Assembly (NCBI GenBank): GCA_963783945.1
Contig: CAWAPS010000019.1
Span: 434,001-498,000 of the forward strand
Length of the DNA stretch: 64,000 nucleotides
Direction of reading: 5' to 3'
From: CAWAPS01 sp963783945
Lineage (GTDB): Bacteria > Actinomycetota > Acidimicrobiia > Acidimicrobiales > Palsa-688
Position numbers and translations under genes: made by a program. Under the pieces are notes generated by a model that worked only from the letters and a program-made list of their open reading frames with translations, was not told where the DNA came from and did no database searches. Shown here one piece after another: positions 7,766-16,598 of this stretch; within the stretch, counting starts at the first letter, position 1, and each line of letters opens with the position of its first letter.

Positions 7766-9030
7766 ACGAGCCGGAAGCGCCCTCGACCACCCCGGCGGGG
7801 CTCGACGATTCGGTGGCCGCGAACCGTCCCCTGCCTTCGGCTCGGCCGACCTCGGCTCGGCGTAGGCTGATCGCCCTCGGAATCGGACTGGCGCTGGCCG
7901 CCGTCCTGGCGTTCGTACTCTACGGAGGAATCAACCACTCCCCGCCCCAAGCGACGACAGCGGGCACTGTCACTCCTCCCCCCGGGCTCGACGCGGCCAG
8001 CGTCGACTTGCTCGACCTGAGCCCCGTTCCCCCGGGCGCGCTCGCGGCCCCGGACTTCCATCTGGTCGACCAGGAAGGGCGGCCCGCGTCGCTCAGCCAG
8101 TTCCGGGGCAAGGTCGTCATCTGGTCCCTGAACGACGACCAGTGCACTGATCTGTGCGCTCTCCTGGCCCAGGACATAGTGGCCGCTGAAGCCGACCTCG
8201 GCCCGGCGGCCGAGGACGTCGTATTTGTTTCGGTCAACGCCAACCCCTACTTTCCCGACCCCGCGAACGTGAAGGCCTGGTCGGTGCGCAACGACCTCGA
8301 ATCGTTCCCGAACTGGGTATACGTCACCGGGTCGCCTGCTCAATTGAAAGACACGTGGAACGCCTATCACGTGACCGTGCAGCTCGACCAGAAGGACCGC
8401 ACCGTCACCCACGACGCCGCTCTCGAGTTCATCGACCCGACCGGGCACACCCGCGATATCGGGTTCTTCAGCCAGGGGGCCGTGTCCACCGCCTTTTACG
8501 CTCACGCCATGGCTCAGGTGGCTGACGATCTCCTGCCGTCGGGCCGGCAGGTGCACGTCGGAGGAACCGCGGTGGGCTCCTCGGCGACTCGCGGCGCCAC
8601 CCTCAACAGCCGGGCCCCCGGATTCGACCTGCCGGCTCTCGGCGGCACAGGTACGACCAATCTGTCCATGCTCGAAGGCAAGCCGCTGGTGGTCAACTTC
8701 TGGGCCAGCACCTGCTCGCTCTGCATCCAGGAGATGCCGGCGCTGCAGCAGGTCGACAGCGCCTTCCAGGGAAAGGTCAACTTCGTCGGCGTGGACGTCG
8801 CCGACCCCGCCTCGTCAGCTGCGGCATTCGCCCGAAGAACGGGTGCTCGTTATCCGCTGGCAGCCGATCGCGACGGAAGCACCACGGCGGCCTATCGGGT
8901 CGACGCCCTCCCTGTCACATTCGTGATAGCTCCCGACGGGACCATCCTCGCCCGCCACGACGGGGCGCTGACCCACGACGAGCTCGTAGCCGTACTCGAG
9001 ATGGACTTCCAGAACCTCCCCGACATCTGA
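7762..9030 (+). CDS. Membrane-anchored SCO1-like and TlpA-like double thioredoxin protein
   Basis: A 422-residue protein with an N-terminal membrane anchor (about residues 35-56) and two extracytoplasmic thioredoxin folds. The first (about 95-250) is SCO1/redoxin-like, with Cys128 and Cys132 spaced CxxxC (QCTDLC) as in SCO1 copper chaperones. The second (about 290-420) is TlpA-like, with CSLC at residues 318-321 and the usual NFWAS lead-in. The ATG overlaps the ccdA stop, so the two are translationally coupled and CcdA probably reduces one or both folds. Targets could be cytochrome c, the Cu site of an oxidase or the DyP peroxidase upstream (inference). Confidence 0.78.
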   Translation: MNEPEAPSTTPAGLDDSVAANRPLPSARPTSARRRLIALGIGLALAAVLAFVLYGGINHSPPQATTAGTVTPPPGLDAASVDLLDLSPVPPGALAAPDFHLVDQEGRPASLSQFRGKVVIWSLNDDQCTDLCALLAQDIVAAEADLGPAAEDVVFVSVNANPYFPDPANVKAWSVRNDLESFPNWVYVTGSPAQLKDTWNAYHVTVQLDQKDRTVTHDAALEFIDPTGHTRDIGFFSQGAVSTAFYAHAMAQVADDLLPSGRQVHVGGTAVGSSATRGATLNSRAPGFDLPALGGTGTTNLSMLEGKPLVVNFWASTCSLCIQEMPALQQVDSAFQGKVNFVGVDVADPASSAAAFARRTGARYPLAADRDGSTTAAYRVDALPVTFVIAPDGTILARHDGALTHDELVAVLEMDFQNLPDI

Positions 9031-9087
9031 CTGACTACTCGCGCCAGATATCTCAGCTTTCAGCGACGTCACTAGGATGCTGGGCCT

Positions 9088-10128
9088 ATGAGTGAGGGTC
9101 CGTATCGAGTGGTCCAGTGGGCCACGGGCAACATCGGCATGTGCTCGCTACGAGCCGTGATCGAGCACCCCAACATGGAGCTCGTCGGGGTGTACGTGTA
9201 CTCGGAGGCCAAGAAAGGCCGAGATGCGGGCGAGCTGTGCGGCCTGCCCCCGACAGGAGTGATCGCCACCGGTGATATCGAGGACATCTTGGCCCTAAAG
9301 CCGGATTGTGTGCTCTATATGGCCGACCGAGCCGAGATCGACGTCCTGTGCCGGCTGCTGGAATCTGGTTGCAACGTGGTAGCCACTCGTTCAGAGTTCC
9401 ATGGGCCGGGCGGCTTGAATCCGGCGGACCGCGAGCTCATAGAGACGGCGTGCCGGCGTGGTGGGACGTCGATCCATAGCACCGGGTCCACTCCGGGTTT
9501 CAGCTCCGAGGCCCTGCCTTTTCTCTTGCTATCAATGGCGCGCCGGTTGGATTGCTATACGACCGAAGAGTTCGCCGACATGTCCTCGCGAAACTCGCCG
9601 GAGATGATCTTCGACCTGTTGGGTTTCGGTCGCAATCCTTCGTCGTTCGATCCGGGGGTGATCGGTCAAATGGCAGCCGAGACATTCGCCGGCCCGATGA
9701 GGACAGTGGCAAATGCCATCTCGTTGCCGCTTGACGACGTAGTGGGTAGTGGTGAAATCGCGGTCGCCCGGAACACGGTCGAAATCGCCGCGGGGAAGAT
9801 TGATGCGGGAACCATCGCGGCTCAGCGCTTCGAGGTACTCGGTCTCCGTCACGGTCGACCGCTGCTTCGCCACCGGGCGTGCTGGTACCTCACAAGGGAT
9901 ACCGAGCCGGCCTGGGATTTGCGGGAGACGGGTTGGCACGTCACGGTCGAGGGGGACGTGCCTCTCGACGTGAGCATCCATTTTCCCGTGCCGTCGGAGC
10001 AGTGGGGCCAGGTATCGCCGGGGTTGACGGCTCACCGGCCCGTCAACTCGGTACGTCATGTCTGCGCGGCCAAACCCGGGATCCTCACTCATGCTGACGT
10101 TCCGCAGATCATCCCTGACCTGGGTTGA
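9088..10128 (+). CDS. Dihydrodipicolinate reductase-like NAD(P)-dependent dehydrogenase
   Basis: A 346-residue Rossmann-fold protein of the actinobacterial group often named dihydrodipicolinate reductase N-terminal or 2,4-diaminopentanoate dehydrogenase-like. YRVVQWATGNIGMCSLRAV carries the nucleotide-binding glycine motif near the N-terminus. The length exceeds that of DapB and the C-terminal domain differs, so lysine biosynthesis is unlikely. Mycobacterial relatives are linked to catabolic gene clusters. The 3' end overlaps the convergent acetyltransferase gene by 20 bases. The substrate is unknown. Confidence 0.7.
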   Translation: MSEGPYRVVQWATGNIGMCSLRAVIEHPNMELVGVYVYSEAKKGRDAGELCGLPPTGVIATGDIEDILALKPDCVLYMADRAEIDVLCRLLESGCNVVATRSEFHGPGGLNPADRELIETACRRGGTSIHSTGSTPGFSSEALPFLLLSMARRLDCYTTEEFADMSSRNSPEMIFDLLGFGRNPSSFDPGVIGQMAAETFAGPMRTVANAISLPLDDVVGSGEIAVARNTVEIAAGKIDAGTIAAQRFEVLGLRHGRPLLRHRACWYLTRDTEPAWDLRETGWHVTVEGDVPLDVSIHFPVPSEQWGQVSPGLTAHRPVNSVRHVCAAKPGILTHADVPQIIPDLG

Positions 10129-10717
10129 CGTCCGGGGGCTCAGGATCCCCCGGACCTCCTGTCCCGTCCCAGGAACCGTTCCTCGGCAGCGGCAGACCCA
10201 TGAGCAGAGCGTCCCATAGGTCACCGTTGCGGCGTCGGTAGTGCCGCAGCTTGCGTCCCTCCTCCACAAAACCGGCGTTCTGGTACAGGGCGATGGCGGG
10301 TTCGTTGTGAGGCCACACCTCCAACCACATCTTGTGGGCGTTCGATTCCTCCGCCCAGGCGATCGCCACGTCGAGAAGCATCCGCCCGACTCCGAGGCCC
10401 CGCCACCCGCTCGCCACCATCATGGAGATATCCGCCACTCCATACGGGGCGACGCTGACGCTGATCTCGCCCATCACACCAGCGCCGGCTGACGCACCGG
10501 TGCCGGCACCGGTGTCGGCCACGAAGATGGTCGAATTCGCAGCTGCGAGGATCTCGGCGTAACGCCGTCTGCGGTCGCTCCGATCAAAGGGGACTTCGGC
10601 GCCTATCCACTGACCCTCGGCTGCCACGTCCCAGATGAGGCTCACCACTTCGTCCAGATCGTCGTCGGTGGCCGCACGTATCCGGGCGGTCGCCCTGGGT
10701 TCAGTCATAGACATGCC
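10109..10717 (-). CDS. GNAT-family N-acetyltransferase
   Basis: A GNAT acetyltransferase of about 202 residues with the acetyl-CoA loop in VASGWRGLGVGRMLLDVAI and the following NEPAIALYQNAGFVEEG motif typical of RimI/PhnO-like members. The frame is open from 10801, but the first 28 residues there are proline- and glycine-rich and unlike the family, so the ATG at 10717 (MSMTEP) or 10711 is preferred. The C-terminal tail of about 20 residues is low-complexity and overlaps the end of the convergent dehydrogenase gene. Substrate unknown. Confidence 0.72.
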   Translation of the reverse strand, partial: GMSMTEPRATARIRAATDDDLDEVVSLIWDVAAEGQWIGAEVPFDRSDRRRRYAEILAAANSTIFVADTGAGTGASAGAGVMGEISVSVAPYGVADISMMVASGWRGLGVGRMLLDVAIAWAEESNAHKMWLEVWPHNEPAIALYQNAGFVEEGRKLRHYRRRNGDLWDALLMGLPLPRNGSWDGTGGPGDPEPPDVNPGQG

Positions 10718-10816
10718 GACTGTACCGCTCGCTCCGATAGGCCCTGGTGGCTCTAGCGGGTTTGGTTGAGGTCCCTCGGGTGCGCCGGGCCGGGATGACA
10801 ACTAGTCTGACCCTGC

Positions 10817-11980
10817 ATGAAGGCGGCCGGGTCACTCGTTCTTACCACGACCGATCCGTTCGAAGCGGGCCGACAGGCGGTAAGAGAGGCCATGGCCTCT
10901 CTTGGATCTGCGACCCCCTCCCTCGCAGTACTGTTCGCCTCTCCTCATTTTCTCGAATCGGCCGAGGCCCTGGTGGCCACGGTTGCCGAGGACATGGGCC
11001 CGGTTCCCCTCATCGGTTGTCTGGCGGAGTCGGTAATCGGCGGAGCCCGCGAGATCGAATCCGACCCGGCGGTCTCTCTGTGGCTGGCGGCTGAGTTGGG
11101 CCAGGTCGAGACGTTTGCCATGGACTTCCTGCGGACTCCCGGGGGCGGTGCGTACAGCGGCTATCGCTTCGAACCAGGAGCGCCGGGGCTTCACGTCCTG
11201 CTCTGTGACCCGTTCACCTTTCCCGTCGAGGATTTGCTGACTCATCTCAACGAGCACGTCGCCGGGACCGTGGTCATGGGCGGCGTGGCGAGCGGGGGCT
11301 TGGACCAGCGGCAAAGCCGGCTGTTCCTCGACGGTCGGGCCCTGTCGCACGGCGCGGTGGGCGTTCACCTGGCCGGGGCCGAGATCCATCCCCTGGTGTC
11401 GCAAGGCTGCCGGCCCATCGGCAACCCCTACACCATCACCGAGGCTTCGGGCAACGTGATCCACCAGCTCGGGGGCCAGCCGCCATTGACCCGTCTGCAA
11501 AAGGCCGCCAATACGCTGCCCGACCGGGACCGGGACCTGCTCTCTCAAGGGCTCCACGTGGGAAAGGTCATCAACGAGTACCGGGCGGAGTGGCATCAGG
11601 GAGATTTTTTGATCCGCGGCGTCATCGGCGTCGACCCGGAGTCGGGCGCCGTTGCGGTCGGCGACGAGGTCGAGATCGGTCAGACCGTCCAGTTCCACCT
11701 GCGGGACGCGGAATCCGCCGATGAAGACCTCCGCCGTACCCTCGAGCGAGAACGCGCCGCGCTCGGCGAGCGCCGAGCCGCAGGAGCGTTGCTCTTCACT
11801 TGCAACGGGCGGGGCTCACGAATGTTCCACCAGCCGGACCACGATGCCGGTCTGGTGGCCGAAATGCTTGGCGACATTCCCGTGGCCGGATTCTTCTGCG
11901 CAGGAGAGCTCGGGCCGGTGGGCGGCCAGAACTTCCTGCACAGTTTCACCGCGTCGATCGCCCTGTTCCCGGAGGACTAG
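10817..11980 (+). CDS. FIST N/C-domain sensory protein
   Basis: A 387-residue protein with the FIST_N (about residues 30-225) and FIST_C (about 235-370) domains, a ligand-binding pair proposed to sense small molecules such as amino acids in signalling proteins. Recognisable parts are GCLAESVIGGAREIE and, near the end, FTCNGRGSRMFHQPDHDAGL with GFFCAGELGPVGG, a FIST_C signature. No output domain (kinase, GGDEF or chemotaxis module) is attached and none lies next to it. It may act with a partner elsewhere. It stands alone between a divergent acetyltransferase and a sigma factor gene. Confidence 0.82.
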   Translation: MKAAGSLVLTTTDPFEAGRQAVREAMASLGSATPSLAVLFASPHFLESAEALVATVAEDMGPVPLIGCLAESVIGGAREIESDPAVSLWLAAELGQVETFAMDFLRTPGGGAYSGYRFEPGAPGLHVLLCDPFTFPVEDLLTHLNEHVAGTVVMGGVASGGLDQRQSRLFLDGRALSHGAVGVHLAGAEIHPLVSQGCRPIGNPYTITEASGNVIHQLGGQPPLTRLQKAANTLPDRDRDLLSQGLHVGKVINEYRAEWHQGDFLIRGVIGVDPESGAVAVGDEVEIGQTVQFHLRDAESADEDLRRTLERERAALGERRAAGALLFTCNGRGSRMFHQPDHDAGLVAEMLGDIPVAGFFCAGELGPVGGQNFLHSFTASIALFPED

Positions 11981-12051
11981 AGGCCGCGGGAACGGGGCGA
12001 CGGCGGACGGTCGGTATCGCTCATCCCCGGGTTCTCACGACAGCCCGGTCC

Positions 12052-12078
12052 CGTCACATTGACGAAGTCTGACGGGTC
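12052..12078 (+). promoter_or_regulatory. Candidate ECF41-type promoter of the sigma factor gene
   Basis: CGTCACA at 12052-12058, 16 bases, then GGTC at 12075-12078. The recalled ECF41 consensus is TGTCACA and CGTC, so each element differs at one position. It lies 37 bases before the ATG of the ECF41 gene, and this family usually reads its own promoter. A similar pair occurs before the next gene. Confidence 0.4.
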
Positions 12079-12115
12079 ATGCTGTTACTAACCACGACCT
12101 GAGGAAGTGGCCCCC

Positions 12116-13006
12116 ATGGACGACGATCAGTGGCTGGCCGAGCGCTTCGAGGAGCACCGGACGCACCTGCGGGCGGTCGCCTACCGGATGCTCGGATCGC
12201 TCACCGAGGCCGAAGATGCGCTTCAAGACGCCTGGGAGCGGGTGAGCCGGGCTGGAGCAGACGACGTCGAGAACCTAGGCGGGTGGCTGACAACGATCGT
12301 CGCCCGGGTATGTCTCAACATGCTGCGCCGGCGCGACGTACGGCGGGAGCAGTCCCTGGAGGTACACGTCCCCGATCCCATCGTCAGCCCGGAGGGACCG
12401 CTCCAACCCGATGAGGAGGCATTGCTGGCCGACTCGGTCGGCCTCGCCCTGCAAGTGGTCCTGGACACCCTGGGCCCCGCCGAGCGCCTCGCATTCGTGC
12501 TGCACGACATGTTCGATCTGCCCTTCGACGAGATCGGCCCGATGGTCGGACGGTCGCCAGAGGCGGCGCGACAGCTTGCGAGCAGAGCCCGTCGCCGGGT
12601 CAGAGCCGGCGAGTCCCGCGCCCCGGACCCCGACCCGGCCCGACAAAGGGCGGTGGTGAACGCCTTCTTCTCTGCGGCGCGCCGAGGCGACTTCGACGCC
12701 TTGGTCTCGATGCTCCACCCCGACGTCGTGCTCCGAGCCGACTTCGGTCCCGGGCGCCCCCGGGCCTCCACCGTCGTCCGCGGGGCGCCCGCCGTCGCTC
12801 GGCAGGCCCGCCTCGGCGTCAACCGGAATGCAGACCTGCACCCGGCCCTGGTCAACGGAGCCGCGGGCACGGTCATTACCTTGCGCGGCCGGCCCTTCGC
12901 GGTGCTGGCATTCACCGTCGTCGATGGAAGGATCGCGGAGATCGATGCGATCGGCGATCCCGAACGGGTGGCCAGAGTCGCATCATCCCTGCTCTCGATC
13001 AACTAA
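12116..13006 (+). CDS. sigJ: ECF41-family RNA polymerase sigma factor (SigJ-like)
   Basis: A 296-residue sigma factor. Region sigma2 (EHRTHLRAVAYRMLGSLTEAEDALQDAW) and sigma4 (GPAERLAFVLHDMFDLPFDE and its helix-turn-helix) fill the first 165 residues, followed by a SnoaL-like C-terminal domain from about 180, the layout of ECF41 sigma factors in which that domain regulates activity in place of an anti-sigma factor. Near the end, AIGDPERV resembles the family's NPDKL-type motif. The ATG at 12116 is preferred over the GTG at 12107, as GAGGAAG at 12101 is better placed for it. The SDR gene downstream may be its target. Confidence 0.85.
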   Translation: MDDDQWLAERFEEHRTHLRAVAYRMLGSLTEAEDALQDAWERVSRAGADDVENLGGWLTTIVARVCLNMLRRRDVRREQSLEVHVPDPIVSPEGPLQPDEEALLADSVGLALQVVLDTLGPAERLAFVLHDMFDLPFDEIGPMVGRSPEAARQLASRARRRVRAGESRAPDPDPARQRAVVNAFFSAARRGDFDALVSMLHPDVVLRADFGPGRPRASTVVRGAPAVARQARLGVNRNADLHPALVNGAAGTVITLRGRPFAVLAFTVVDGRIAEIDAIGDPERVARVASSLLSIN

Positions 13007-13015
13007 ACAGGTTCG

Positions 13016-13042
13016 TGTCATATGCGCAGGTAATTCTGCGAA
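13016..13042 (+). promoter_or_regulatory. Candidate ECF41-type promoter of the SDR gene
   Basis: TGTCATA at 13016-13022, exactly 16 bases, then CGAA at 13039-13042. The -35-like element differs from TGTCACA by one base and the spacing equals that before the sigma factor gene. The -10-like element is weaker. It lies about 195 bases before the SDR start, implying a long leader if used. Confidence 0.3.
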
Positions 13043-13235
13043 CCGGTTTAACCGCCCGTGCCCTTATGACATTGACGTCAAATTCTGGGGAGCCCGGCGG
13101 GGGTGCCCGTGTTAAGCTCCGCTCGACCGCTCCAGCGAGTTGAGATGGGGGTTCCTTCGAAGTGGCTGGCCGGGTGGAGGACAACGTCGCCGCAGTCAAC
13201 GCGGCGACGCTCAGACGAAAGAGATCGACGCAGCG

Positions 13236-14054
13236 ATGAGAGAGCAGGATCCGATGCGAACCGTCGTGGTCGGTGCATCGACCGGGCTAGGGCGATGTCT
13301 GGCGATCGGCCTGGCCAAGCGGGGCGCAGAGGTCGCGATGCTCGCCCGCCGGCAAGAGCTGCTGGTCGAGGCGGCCAGAGATGCGGGACCACGGGCGCAC
13401 CCGATCACCTGTGACGTCACCGACCAGGCCTCGTGTCGGAGTGCGGTGGCCAAAGCGGCAGGAACGTTAGGAGGAATTGACGCCGTCGTGTACTGCCCGG
13501 GTATCGGAATTCTCCGCCGAATCGAGGATCTCGATCTGGCCGCATGGCGGAAAACGTTCGACACCAACGTGGCCGGGGCCGCACTGTTCACGGCCGCCGC
13601 TCTCCCCTATCTCGTCGACTCCGGGGGCGTGGCCGCCTATCTGTCCACGGTGAGCGCGTCCTTTACTCCGCCCTGGCCCGGCCTGGCGTCCTACACGGTC
13701 ACCAAGGCAGCCATGGACAAGCTCGTCGAAGCTTGGCGGTCCGAACACCCCGAGGTGGGATTCACGCGCGTCGTGGTCGGCGACTGCGCGGGAGGCGAGG
13801 GCGTCGCCAGCTCCCAGTTCATGTCCGGATTCGACATGGACCTCCTGACTGAAATCTTCCCCACCTGGATCAACCGCAACCTGCTGGCCGGGACCGTCTT
13901 CGAACCGGAAGAGTTGGTCCATGTGGTCGATGCCATCCTGCGATGTGGAGCGAGCGCAGCGATCCCGAGCGTGACCATCGTCCCCCGCCCGTCGGCGGAC
14001 GCCAAATCCCTGAGCGATCTTCACGACGCGGGAACGCAAGTCGGCGGCGGTTAG
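13236..14054 (+). CDS. SDR-family oxidoreductase
   Basis: A short-chain dehydrogenase/reductase of about 272 residues, NAD(P)-dependent. The cofactor motif is VGASTGLG (TGxxxGxG type), the NAG-like position reads CPGIG, and the catalytic Tyr/Lys are in YTVTK with Ser in STVSAS. The frame opens at 13140, but homology starts at MRTVVVG; the ATG at 13236 is taken, with 13254 as an alternative. It sits 65 bases before the P450 gene in the same direction and may oxidise the alcohol that the P450 makes (inference). It may be controlled by the ECF41 factor upstream, whose relatives often neighbour such genes. Confidence 0.8.
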   Translation: MREQDPMRTVVVGASTGLGRCLAIGLAKRGAEVAMLARRQELLVEAARDAGPRAHPITCDVTDQASCRSAVAKAAGTLGGIDAVVYCPGIGILRRIEDLDLAAWRKTFDTNVAGAALFTAAALPYLVDSGGVAAYLSTVSASFTPPWPGLASYTVTKAAMDKLVEAWRSEHPEVGFTRVVVGDCAGGEGVASSQFMSGFDMDLLTEIFPTWINRNLLAGTVFEPEELVHVVDAILRCGASAAIPSVTIVPRPSADAKSLSDLHDAGTQVGGG

Positions 14055-14120
14055 CGAGGTGGCAGGACGTCAGCGAGAAAGGGACAGCATCACCAGACGA
14101 CCCAAGGAGAACGCCCTCCG

Positions 14121-15323
14121 ATGACGACCACCACCCACGGCAGGGACATTTATTACGACCCGTTCGACATCGAAATAGACAGGGATCCACATCCCCTGTG
14201 GAAACGAATGCGAGAAGAAGCGCCGGTCTATTTCAACGAAAGGTTCGGCTTCCACGCACTTAGCCGCTTCGACGACGTACAGAAGGCTCTCGTTGACTGG
14301 AACACCTATCGCTCCGGGAAAGGGTCGACGCTAGAGATCATCCTCGCCGGCTTCGAGGTTCCACCGGGAATGATCCTGTTCGAAGATCCGCCCGTCCACG
14401 ACGTGCACCGAGGTTTGATGGCTCGGGTATTCACGCCGAAGAAGATGGATGCCATCGAGCCGAAGGTGCGTGAGTTTTGCGCCCGCACTCTCGATCCGCT
14501 CGTCGGCGCCGGACGTTTCGATTTTGTCACCGACCTCGGCGCCGTCATGCCCATGCGGACGATCGGCTACTTATTGGGCATTCCCGAGCAGGACCAGGAG
14601 GCGATCCGCGACCGGCTCGACGAGGCGCTGCGCATCAACGACGACGGAGAGGTCCGGCAAAACGATTACGTCGAAGGCGGCGGCGCCATGTTTGCCGAGT
14701 ACATCGACTGGCGAGCTGAGCACCCGTCGGACGATCTCATGACCGAGCTGCTCACCGCCGAGTTCGAGGACGAAGCCGGCCAGCTCAGACGACTGACCCG
14801 TGATGAGGTGCTCACGTACGTAAGCCTTCTGGCCGGAGCGGGCAACGAGACCACGACCAGGCTGGTCGGATGGACCGGCAAGCTCCTGGCCGAGTACCCC
14901 GATCAACGGGAGCAGATCATCGAGGACCGATCCCTCATTCCGAAGGCCATCGAGGAGATCCTCCGATACGAGGCCCCGTCGCCCGTCCAGGCCCGCACCG
15001 TCACACAGGAGGTTGAGTACTACGGTCAGGTGGTCCCGGAGGGGGGGATCATGCTGTTGCTGAACGGCTCGGCTAACCGGGACGACCGGCACTTCCCCGA
15101 CGGCGACCGCTTCGAGATCCACCGGCACATCGATCATCATCTGAGCTTCGGCTACGGCCTCCACTTCTGCCTCGGCGCGGCGCTGGCCCGCCTCGAAGGG
15201 AGGGTGGCCCTGGACGAGGTGCTGAAACGCTGGCCTCACTGGGAGGTCGACTGGCCCAACGTGGTGCAGGCGCATACTCCGACGGTCCGGGGCTGGGAGA
15301 AGCTGCCCGTTCTCACCGAATAA
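14121..15323 (+). CDS. Cytochrome P450
   Basis: A complete 400-residue soluble bacterial P450. The I-helix oxygen-activation motif is LAGAGNETTTRL, the ExxR motif is EEILRYE, and the haem-binding loop FGYGLHFCLGAALARLEGR contains the cysteine thiolate ligand. It hydroxylates an unknown hydrophobic substrate and needs a ferredoxin and reductase, neither of which is in this window. The ATG at 14121 has an AAGGAG at 14104 upstream. The SDR upstream and the beta-diketone hydrolase at the start of the window would match the hydroxylation, oxidation and ring-cleavage order of the P450cam-r camphor route, but they are 13 kb apart and no substrate can be assigned. Confidence 0.88.
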   Translation: MTTTTHGRDIYYDPFDIEIDRDPHPLWKRMREEAPVYFNERFGFHALSRFDDVQKALVDWNTYRSGKGSTLEIILAGFEVPPGMILFEDPPVHDVHRGLMARVFTPKKMDAIEPKVREFCARTLDPLVGAGRFDFVTDLGAVMPMRTIGYLLGIPEQDQEAIRDRLDEALRINDDGEVRQNDYVEGGGAMFAEYIDWRAEHPSDDLMTELLTAEFEDEAGQLRRLTRDEVLTYVSLLAGAGNETTTRLVGWTGKLLAEYPDQREQIIEDRSLIPKAIEEILRYEAPSPVQARTVTQEVEYYGQVVPEGGIMLLLNGSANRDDRHFPDGDRFEIHRHIDHHLSFGYGLHFCLGAALARLEGRVALDEVLKRWPHWEVDWPNVVQAHTPTVRGWEKLPVLTE

Positions 15324-15336
15324 CGGCCGTCATACC

Positions 15337-15585
15337 ATGCCAACCATCGCCGACGACCACATCGACATCCGCAGCCTTCTGGCCAGGTACTGCGTCTAGC
15401 TCGACCTAGACGGCGACCGGGCGCGCCCCACCCGCAACCTCCTCTTCATCGAACGCGGCACGGGCCAAACCCGACAGGCCGTATACGACGAAGATCTGGT
15501 TCGCGCACCTGACCGCTGGCGGGTCACCCGCTGCCCGTGCCGCTTCCACACCCCCGACGGCCTGGCCGACCGACCGGCGAAATAA
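15337..15585 (+). pseudogene. SnoaL/NTF2-like protein remnant with stop codon and internal deletion
   Basis: One frame reads MPTIADDHIDIRSLLARYCV, a TAG at 15397-15399, then LDLDGDRARPTRNLLFIERG and VYDEDLVRAPDRWRVTRC, with CRFHTPDGLADRP ending at TAA 15583. The first part matches the N-terminal helix of SnoaL-like polyketide-cyclase/NTF2 family proteins, and the second matches their last two strands. The central cone (about 80 residues) is missing. So the gene has both an in-frame stop and a large in-frame deletion. It lies 13 bases after the P450 and was probably its operon partner. Confidence 0.65.
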
Positions 15586-15697
15586 CCCGGGCCTCGTCGA
15601 TAGAGGTGTCGAATAGGCCCACCCCCGCTCCGATATCCAGCCTGGCCGTCATCGAGATCAACTATCGTGCCCGGGCCGGCCGTGTATCGTCGGCAGG

Positions 15698-16570
15698 ATG
15701 CCGCCGATGGAGTTCTACCTGTTCCTGCCTCAGATGCGGATGGGCCTGCCTGACCTGGTGCAGCGGGCCAGTGCGGCCGAACAGGCCGGGTTTCTCGGCA
15801 TCACCGGAATGGACCACCTGGCCCCTCCAGGGGCGGCGAAGTCCCCGATGTACGAGGCCATGATCGCAAACGCATGGCTGGCGGCACGCACCGAGAGCCT
15901 ACGGGTCGGCTCACTTGTGCTTTGCGACGCCTTCAGGCATCCAGCCGTGCTCGCCCGGGAGGCGGTAACACTCGACCACGCCTCCGAGGGTCGGTTCGAT
16001 CTCGGCATCGGTTGGGGATCTGTAGCCCCGGAGTTCGAAACTTTCGGGGTGGGGACAACGGAGCCCCGAGCCCGGGTGGGACGGCTGAAGGAGACGCTCG
16101 AGATCATCAAAGCGCTCTGGGCGGGGGAAACCGTGGACTACGCCGGCGAGTACTTCACGCTGCAAGGGGCCAGCCAGGCCCCTGGACCGCTCGGAAAGAT
16201 TCCTATTGTGATCGGCGGGGCCGGGCGCCGGACCATGGATCTGGTGGCCGCCCACGCGGACTGGTGGAACGTTCATGTGGGCATCCTCGACAACCTGGAA
16301 CCGATGCGGGCCTATGCAGGTGCGGCCCGGGTCTCGTTGCAGGTCCAGGTCATCTACGTGCATTCGGAGGACACCCGCCAGGAGACCGTCGAGCTGGCCC
16401 GCCGGCGCTTCGGCCCGGGACCGGTAGCCGGATCAGCCTCCGAGATGGTCGACTACTTCTCGTCCCTGGCCGAGCAGGGCATCGAAAGGGCCTACGTTTG
16501 GTTCTGTGACTTCGCTTCACCCCATACCCTGGCGGCCTTCGGCGACGAAGTCATCTCCCGCGTCGGCTGA
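15698..16570 (+). CDS. LLM-class F420-dependent oxidoreductase
   Basis: A 290-residue TIM-barrel oxidoreductase of the luciferase-like monooxygenase class. Recognisable parts include the N-terminal FYLFLPQMRMGLPDLVQRA, the FRHPAVLAREAVTLDHASEGRFDLGIGWG block and the KIPIVIGGAGRRTMDLVAAHADWWN block that forms the coenzyme-binding region. Actinobacterial relatives mostly use F420 rather than FMN. It is followed after 28 bases by a phytanoyl-CoA dioxygenase-like gene in the same direction, which suggests co-transcription. The start may be the ATG at 15698 or at 15707. Substrate unknown. Confidence 0.82.
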   Translation: MPPMEFYLFLPQMRMGLPDLVQRASAAEQAGFLGITGMDHLAPPGAAKSPMYEAMIANAWLAARTESLRVGSLVLCDAFRHPAVLAREAVTLDHASEGRFDLGIGWGSVAPEFETFGVGTTEPRARVGRLKETLEIIKALWAGETVDYAGEYFTLQGASQAPGPLGKIPIVIGGAGRRTMDLVAAHADWWNVHVGILDNLEPMRAYAGAARVSLQVQVIYVHSEDTRQETVELARRRFGPGPVAGSASEMVDYFSSLAEQGIERAYVWFCDFASPHTLAAFGDEVISRVG

Positions 16571-16598
16571 CTAACTTGTCGCATCGACGCATGGAGCA

